DNA of 64,000 nt from Isoetes taiwanensis (Eukaryota; Streptophyta; Lycopodiopsida; Isoetales; Isoetaceae): the NCBI GenBank assembly GCA_021234155.1, contig JAJEKV010000008.1:14695410-14759409 (forward strand), written 5' to 3'. The notes beneath the pieces are model-generated. The model saw only the letters and a list, made by a program, of their open reading frames with translations, was not told the DNA's origin and ran no database searches. Positions 59,801 to 64,000 of the stretch are shown piece after piece (position 1 is the first letter of the stretch; every line of letters starts with the position of its first letter). The translations under genes were made by a program, and so were the position numbers.

Positions 59801-62735
59801 ACAAGTTCTTGTTACTCAGAGGCAAAATAGTTCCAGAAGTTCCCGTCGGGACTTCCAATAATCATAGAGATAGGCACCGAGTTCAGGTGGAGGTATTGAT
59901 AATAATGTAGAGAAGGTCGTAGATGTAATGTTATGAGTTAATTGCTAATAAAAGGTTATGTGGAAGTCTTTAGTTTATTTCTTATGCTTGTCCGTAAGGT
60001 ATTCAGTACATAAATTCCTAGAGGCTAATATTTTCTTTCTTCATTTCTAGTTGCGCTTTGAGTTAACTGTCTAGATTATTGCTCAAAAATATCTGTTTCT
60101 TACTACAGATGGTGTTATTTAGGATTTCAAATTACTTTGAAACAGGCAAAGTTCTAGCCATCTGCTGCCTTGAAAGTCTTGGTGCTACTGTTGAGCACAT
60201 TATCAATGTTTCTATCATGCGAAGATGTCCGGCATCATCAAACATGCTGTTATTTGAATCTCCTTTTATGTCATCTTTGCTTCCAAATCTCGACCATGCA
60301 ATTTCCTTGGAAACAAAGGTCCTTTTGTCGATGCACCTACAAAGACGTGCCTTATACTTGGTTTTTAAAGTTTTTATAGCAGTAAGTCACATGCCAGAGT
60401 CTACCCGCATGGAAAAGGAAGGGCCACATGTGGGAATGGAACATATGCCTGCTTCTACTGAAAGGGACTTAAATCCACCACAAGAGGCAGGAGAAATATT
60501 GATGGATTGGGCAGAAAGGCAGATCTCTTCAATGATGCATGAAGCACCATGCAGTTTGAGTAGCCAACTAGGACAAGCATTCGTTGAGCTCTACAGTCAT
60601 GAGGTCTGTAAATAATACAAGAAAAAGCATGATGTGCAGCATTTTAGGCTTCAAACCTTCTAAGCAATGGCCTTTTGCAGGATGATATGATGATCAAAGT
60701 ATTGTTGCTTCTTTTGGATTTTCCAATGGCGTTGAGTTGTTTTGAGTAAGCAGCTTCAATAATTAGCCAATAAATTAAAGGATTTGTATCTTGATTATAT
60801 TTAAAAATGCAAGGTCGACGAACATCTGGTTGCTTACATAAGAGAATCTAAGGCAATTTCCTAGTTTCATCTAGATTGTATATGTCGATCAAGTTAGAAA
60901 GCTGTGACAGGATATATTCACCTGAGGCAACAAGAATTAGCATATATTGATGTCGTGGAATATGAAGTGCATATGTTTTGCCTCACTTGAAATACGAAAT
61001 ATGATGTGCTTATAAGCTGCTTGATCAGTAAACATTAACTTCCTGACATTACGTATGCAGAAGTAAGGCATGTCGTCCTACATTGAAGTTGCTAGAGTGG
61101 ACATTTGCTCCATTAACACTCTTCCACATGTTTTTGGCAGTGGTATGAATGATGTTTTCATGCCATAATTTGTAGAATGGCTTTCGTTTAACTTACTTTC
61201 ATGCCGCTTGTCTACAGATATCATATGACTATTCCGTCTTAGTTGATCTTTTGATCGCACCAAATACAGGGGATACATTCTTGTGCTATCTTATGAGGTA
61301 TGACTTGTTTCTTACAATGCAAAGCCTATTTTAAGATCTAAAATATTTACTTCTCTTTCTGGCTAAGTAATCTTTACCACCACTTTGTATGCAAATATTA
61401 TGCTATATTATCTAAGTTCTCTTTCTGTTTATATATGTTTTCCCCCTTCGCTCTTGCTCATCCATGGGTCTTTAATCAGATATATTGTTAGCATCATAAC
61501 TTTCTGGCATTTTTGCATGGGGGCATAGAAGGTGTCAAAAAACACTGGTGCTCCATGCTATAGTAATTTCTTCATAGGCATAAGCATTGAACTTGCATTG
61601 GGTTGTCCTATGCTTATCATGTAAAATTTGCGCATATAACTTCTAGAAGCTGAACATTGGAGGAGTCCATATCATGCTCAATCTGCCTGTAGATCTGGAA
61701 ACGATATAAAGTTACCACATGGTTTTTGATTGAAGTCAAGCCTCAGGTAATTGTAAAACATTATTATGATGATGATTACATGCCCATATGTGGAGACTAT
61801 TACCTTCCCGTAATAAACAGTCCATCCCAATTTACCATTTATTTTACATCCCAATTTACCATTTATTTTACTAACATGTTTGCAGTTCCATGTAGATGCC
61901 TCCGCCTTCTTGTTGGAACCTGGCCCACCTTCCTGCATTCAGAACCTCGAAGGCATACTTTCAAGCATGCCTGCCGAAAGGTCTGGAAGAAAACATCATA
62001 CATCCCAACATAGAGAAGAGTATGTGTTATTGATCAGAAGTTGGTTGTGCGTGTGTGTTATGAGTCTCTAGAAAACCTTATAGCGGATGATATATGCAGA
62101 GCATTGGACATTTCTTCTGTCAAGGCTGGTGCATGTTTAGGAAAGTTGGCCAATGCCATTGAAAAAATGCATGGAAAAGAGGTTTTTCCATACAATCCAC
62201 GTCCACTTCTTAGAAGGTATATTCTTGGAATTCTATCTTTCACTTCTTGAATTTGTCTCCTGGCGTTACATAATAATAATTTGTATATGAGTAAATTGCA
62301 TAATCACCTGCAGTTAAGACACCTTAGGTCTATCTGAGAGTGAGCTAGCTGTCAGAAAGTAAAGAACATCACAGTTTACATTATGTCAATGAGTTGTTTT
62401 ATCCGACTGCATATGGAATGAATGCTAAATGACCTTTATGTTATCTGATAAATATATTATCCAAACTCATACTACTTGTACTAGCAATCTGGTAATATCA
62501 AAGCCTGTGCATCTGCACCAGCTATATTGTTCTGTGTGGCTGTTGGGTTGCTAATTTAACTATGTAATACTGAGGATAAGGTTAGTTTCTAGTTTTTGTT
62601 GGAGGATGTTTTGTTGCTAAACAATGTTTGATTATTGCTATTAGGCTTGAGTCAGCCAAGCAACTCTTCAAGGGTAGCATACATGAGGGGAGGGCAATTG
62701 CACAAGAAAAAGAAAAATACAGCTTAAATGGATAG
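50892..62735 (+). CDS. LINS1: LINES homologue (Lines N- and C-terminal domains), multi-exon
   Basis: Coding exons with GT-AG borders and matching phases: 50892-50927 (MANATEMKNVDP), 50993-51037, 51472-51519, 54515-54619, 54815-54901, 55233-55745, 60109-60603, 60681-60745, 61061-61142, 61218-61297, 61886-62216, 62645-62735 (stop TAG). Total about 660 residues, close to the animal LINES proteins. Family matches: LLSHSNQFIAHISSKMLICF (N-terminal Lines repeat, animal LLSHMAAQCL); AFVELYSHEDDMMIKVLLLL; YSVLVDLLIAPNTGDTFLCY followed by LMR (animal LDFLISSETCFLEYFVRYL); and the C-terminal EKMHGKEVFPYNPRPLLR (animal LFPYNPTALLK). Two problems remain. Exon 61297 ends in phase 2 but exon 61886 reads in phase 0, so a small exon is missing. 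Within 61886-62216 the frame changes near 62014, one base short. The molecular role in plants is not known to me. Drosophila Lines acts in nuclear signalling. Antisense Copia and LINE remnants sit in introns 3 and 6. Confidence 0.82.
51785..54325 (-). mobile_element. Copia retrotransposon remnant, antisense in a LINES intron
   Basis: Minus-strand reading from 54325: a gag end (AALHSWKFISHALLDGQLHI, then GGKMHK). Then a protease region (IWLVDCEATKHLAGKSDLF, where the family has WLxDSGAxxHM, so the active Asp-Ser-Gly is lost) and PGLLVNVLSVSYS. Then integrase pieces (KQISCYSALRVSTFRHMVY), a truncated RKFKKDNAGEYLS and the domain end MKAWRCYDPAIKRVFACRSA. Finally an RT start at about 51960-51790 (SKHKVRLVAKGFTQQEAFDY and FAPIVDTLRTVLALA). 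Frames shift between blocks and no LTRs were identified, so it is an old fragment. Confidence 0.85.
55746..58139. other. LINES intron 6, first part
   Basis: No exon with a convincing LINES match. Short open frames at 56520-56747 and 56960-57163 have no motif. A minus-strand frame at 57976-57689 faintly recalls Copia RT but is too degraded to call. Confidence 0.4.
58190..59730 (+). mobile_element. LINE remnant (endonuclease to RT) in a LINES intron
   Basis: Plus-strand pieces in order: endonuclease GLYIAACYFPPYQSKYTDQE, then LALYEDLVEFANKEEVLLVD and DYMPEH (family: ACVYFPP... ILLGDFN). Linker GWYNRDCKAFHKKLNTL at about 58885. RT entry FNEAMCAGFLEIWSSRDVSK, then PIYKAGDPMNPGNYRSMMI (59300-59569). 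CFMDFRKAFDTFPRNRLF is at about 59620. Several stops and frameshifts, and the 3' half is absent. It belongs to yet another LINE lineage. Confidence 0.8.
61824..61871. repeat. 24-bp perfect tandem duplication beside a splice acceptor
   Basis: A 24-bp unit beginning ATCCCAATTTACCATTTATT occurs twice in a row, 14 bp upstream of the acceptor TGTTTGCAG of the LINES exon at 61886. Confidence 0.9.
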
Positions 62736-64000
62736 GTTCTTCCATTCCATCCCAACAAGTGCAACATGTGCCAGCTGCTCAAAGCGCCAATAAAATGAGA
62801 GGCCGCTGCACCTTAAAGTAACTACACGAGTTCATTCTACCACAACCTGTAAGGTTTCTTTCTCCTAGCAGGTCTGCTCGTTCTTGCTGTATGTGCATGT
62901 CTTGTATCTGTCCACTTAACTCTAGCTTGGAATGCAGAATCTACTTGTCATTTGCTTAACTGATGATATATGGCTCATTTATAAGTATGGGGGAATAAAG
63001 CACAATAAGGTACGCATGTACTATTTGAGGTAGTTCATTTGGAAAAGCAGGGGTGGGAGTTTTCCTTTTGAGAAAACTACAAAATGCTCTGCAATTAGGG
63101 CTATTGGAAAAAGAAGTCCCCAAACCAGAAAGGCCTGGTCAACTAAAGTATGATCTAGTATCTAATGTGATCCACATCCAACGTACCAAAAATGCGTTGT
63201 ATTTATCGAATTGTCCCTTGTGAAAAATGCGCGAATAGAAATTGCTTTTTAAGGGCTCGAACTTCCGGGGTCCTATGGTAAAGTTAAATGGATTTTAAAT
63301 GTAAAATCCGATAAGTTTGTATAGGATATGATGTAAAATCCGTTTAGGCTAACTTTTGGAGGCCAACTTTTCGGCTAGACCCTTTCTCCTATTCTGATAC
63401 GAACGAATTGTAAGCTGTATGTGCATGTACAAACTCCTGTTGCAGCACACTCTTCACCGTCCACATGGGAAGCATCAATGGAGATGGTTAGTCCTGTTGC
63501 AGCGCAATCTTCACAGTTCACGTGGAATCCTCATTGGAGATGGCTTGCATAGTCCAGTCAAAACCTTCCTAGCATGCTTGCACAAAAAATTAAGGGCATC
63601 TCAGCCACAAGTTTCAATATGCCAAAATATATTTTGGTTGTATATGCAAGATCCTGTGGTAGTTTACCCTCTAATATTCTGGGATTGTGATTGTAATGTT
63701 TGTTGTTACATTGTGTGGCTTCAAATTTACAGTTTTTGCACAATTCGATGGGAGAGTCGAGGTGCCTTAAAGGTTCTATTTAAGCCAACGTAAAAACGGT
63801 GGAGTGCATTCACCCTTGCTCCATGATAAGCGCCTTGCCCGCGTGGCGCGTTCTTTTAAGAATGTTACGGGAAAAAATCACGGTGATCACCGGTGATTTC
63901 TTCTACGGCATTACGGATTTTACCTTGCATTCTGGATCTTTCCCCTGCATTCTAGATCTTTGCCCTACATTCGACTTTTTACCCACGCATTCGTTGGGTA
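62736..64000. other. 3' flank of the LINES gene
   Basis: No gene recognised. A diverged 57-bp tandem duplication (CCTGTTGCAGC at 63436 and 63493, each ending TGGAGATGG) is present. The last 150 bp are GC-richer, with repeated GCATTCTRGATCTTT phrases and the near-palindrome TCACGGTGATCACCGGTGA, perhaps the edge of another element. Confidence 0.4.

Noticed and set aside
61692-61745. Candidate LINES exon (IWKRYKVTTWFLIEVKPQ)
   Set aside because: It has an AG acceptor and GT donor, but joining it in phase to the previous exon creates a stop. Mentioned only as a possibility, not included in the gene model.

Overview
The window looks like nuclear DNA of a land plant. It is AT-rich with large introns and holds several plant-typical items: a GIL1/IRKI (DUF641) family gene, a LINES-family gene with GT-AG introns, an LRR-receptor-like pseudogene, a CACTA DNA transposon with TCT target duplications, a Copia remnant and many LINE remnants. 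The size of the introns and the density of nested transposons suggest a large, repeat-rich genome (a fern, other non-seed plant or conifer would fit). The sequence alone does not settle the clade.

Only two host genes look largely alive. The first is an intronless minus-strand gene at 24971-26344, encoding a 457-residue GIL1/IRKI family protein. The second is a plus-strand, multi-exon LINES homologue at about 50.9-62.7 kb. Its introns hold an antisense Copia remnant (51.8-54.3 kb) and a LINE remnant (58.2-59.7 kb). Its last third has one frame break and one unplaced small exon.

Layout. 0-11.6 kb: degraded or unrecognised genes, including a minus-strand OB-fold/zinc-ribbon-like gene at 1.9-2.85 kb, an unknown spliced plus-strand gene at 3.8-5.6 kb and a hypothetical ORF at 8.6-9.0 kb. 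12.3-13.7 kb: a broken FCP1/NIF-type HAD phosphatase pseudogene flanked by repeats that each carry a near-perfect palindrome. 16.6-23.7 kb: three LINE remnants and several tandem and direct duplications. 24.9-26.4 kb: the GIL1/IRKI gene. 29.2-32.4 kb: an LRR pseudogene cut by a truncated LINE, another LINE 3' end, a 0.54-kb foldback hairpin and a coiled-coil pseudogene. 33.9-34.2 kb: a retroposed mRNA-like tail with an 18-bp target duplication. 34.8-44.7 kb: a nest in which one minus-strand LINE is cut by an LTR-like insert and by a complete 4.34-kb CACTA element that carries spliced gene fragments. 45.1-48.5 kb: a poly(A) LINE with a 13-bp target duplication, itself split by a 2.07-kb AT-rich element full of tandem repeats. 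50.9-62.7 kb: the LINES gene.

Across the decayed genes, most in-frame stops lie one C-to-T change away from Gln or Arg codons. This fits decay of methylated cytosines, although other causes are possible.

No CRISPR array, rRNA or credible tRNA gene was seen. I found no clear candidate for an undescribed multi-gene system. The best leads are the gene-bearing CACTA element, the palindrome repeats, the pentanucleotide-tailed LINE family and the related AT-rich insertion elements.
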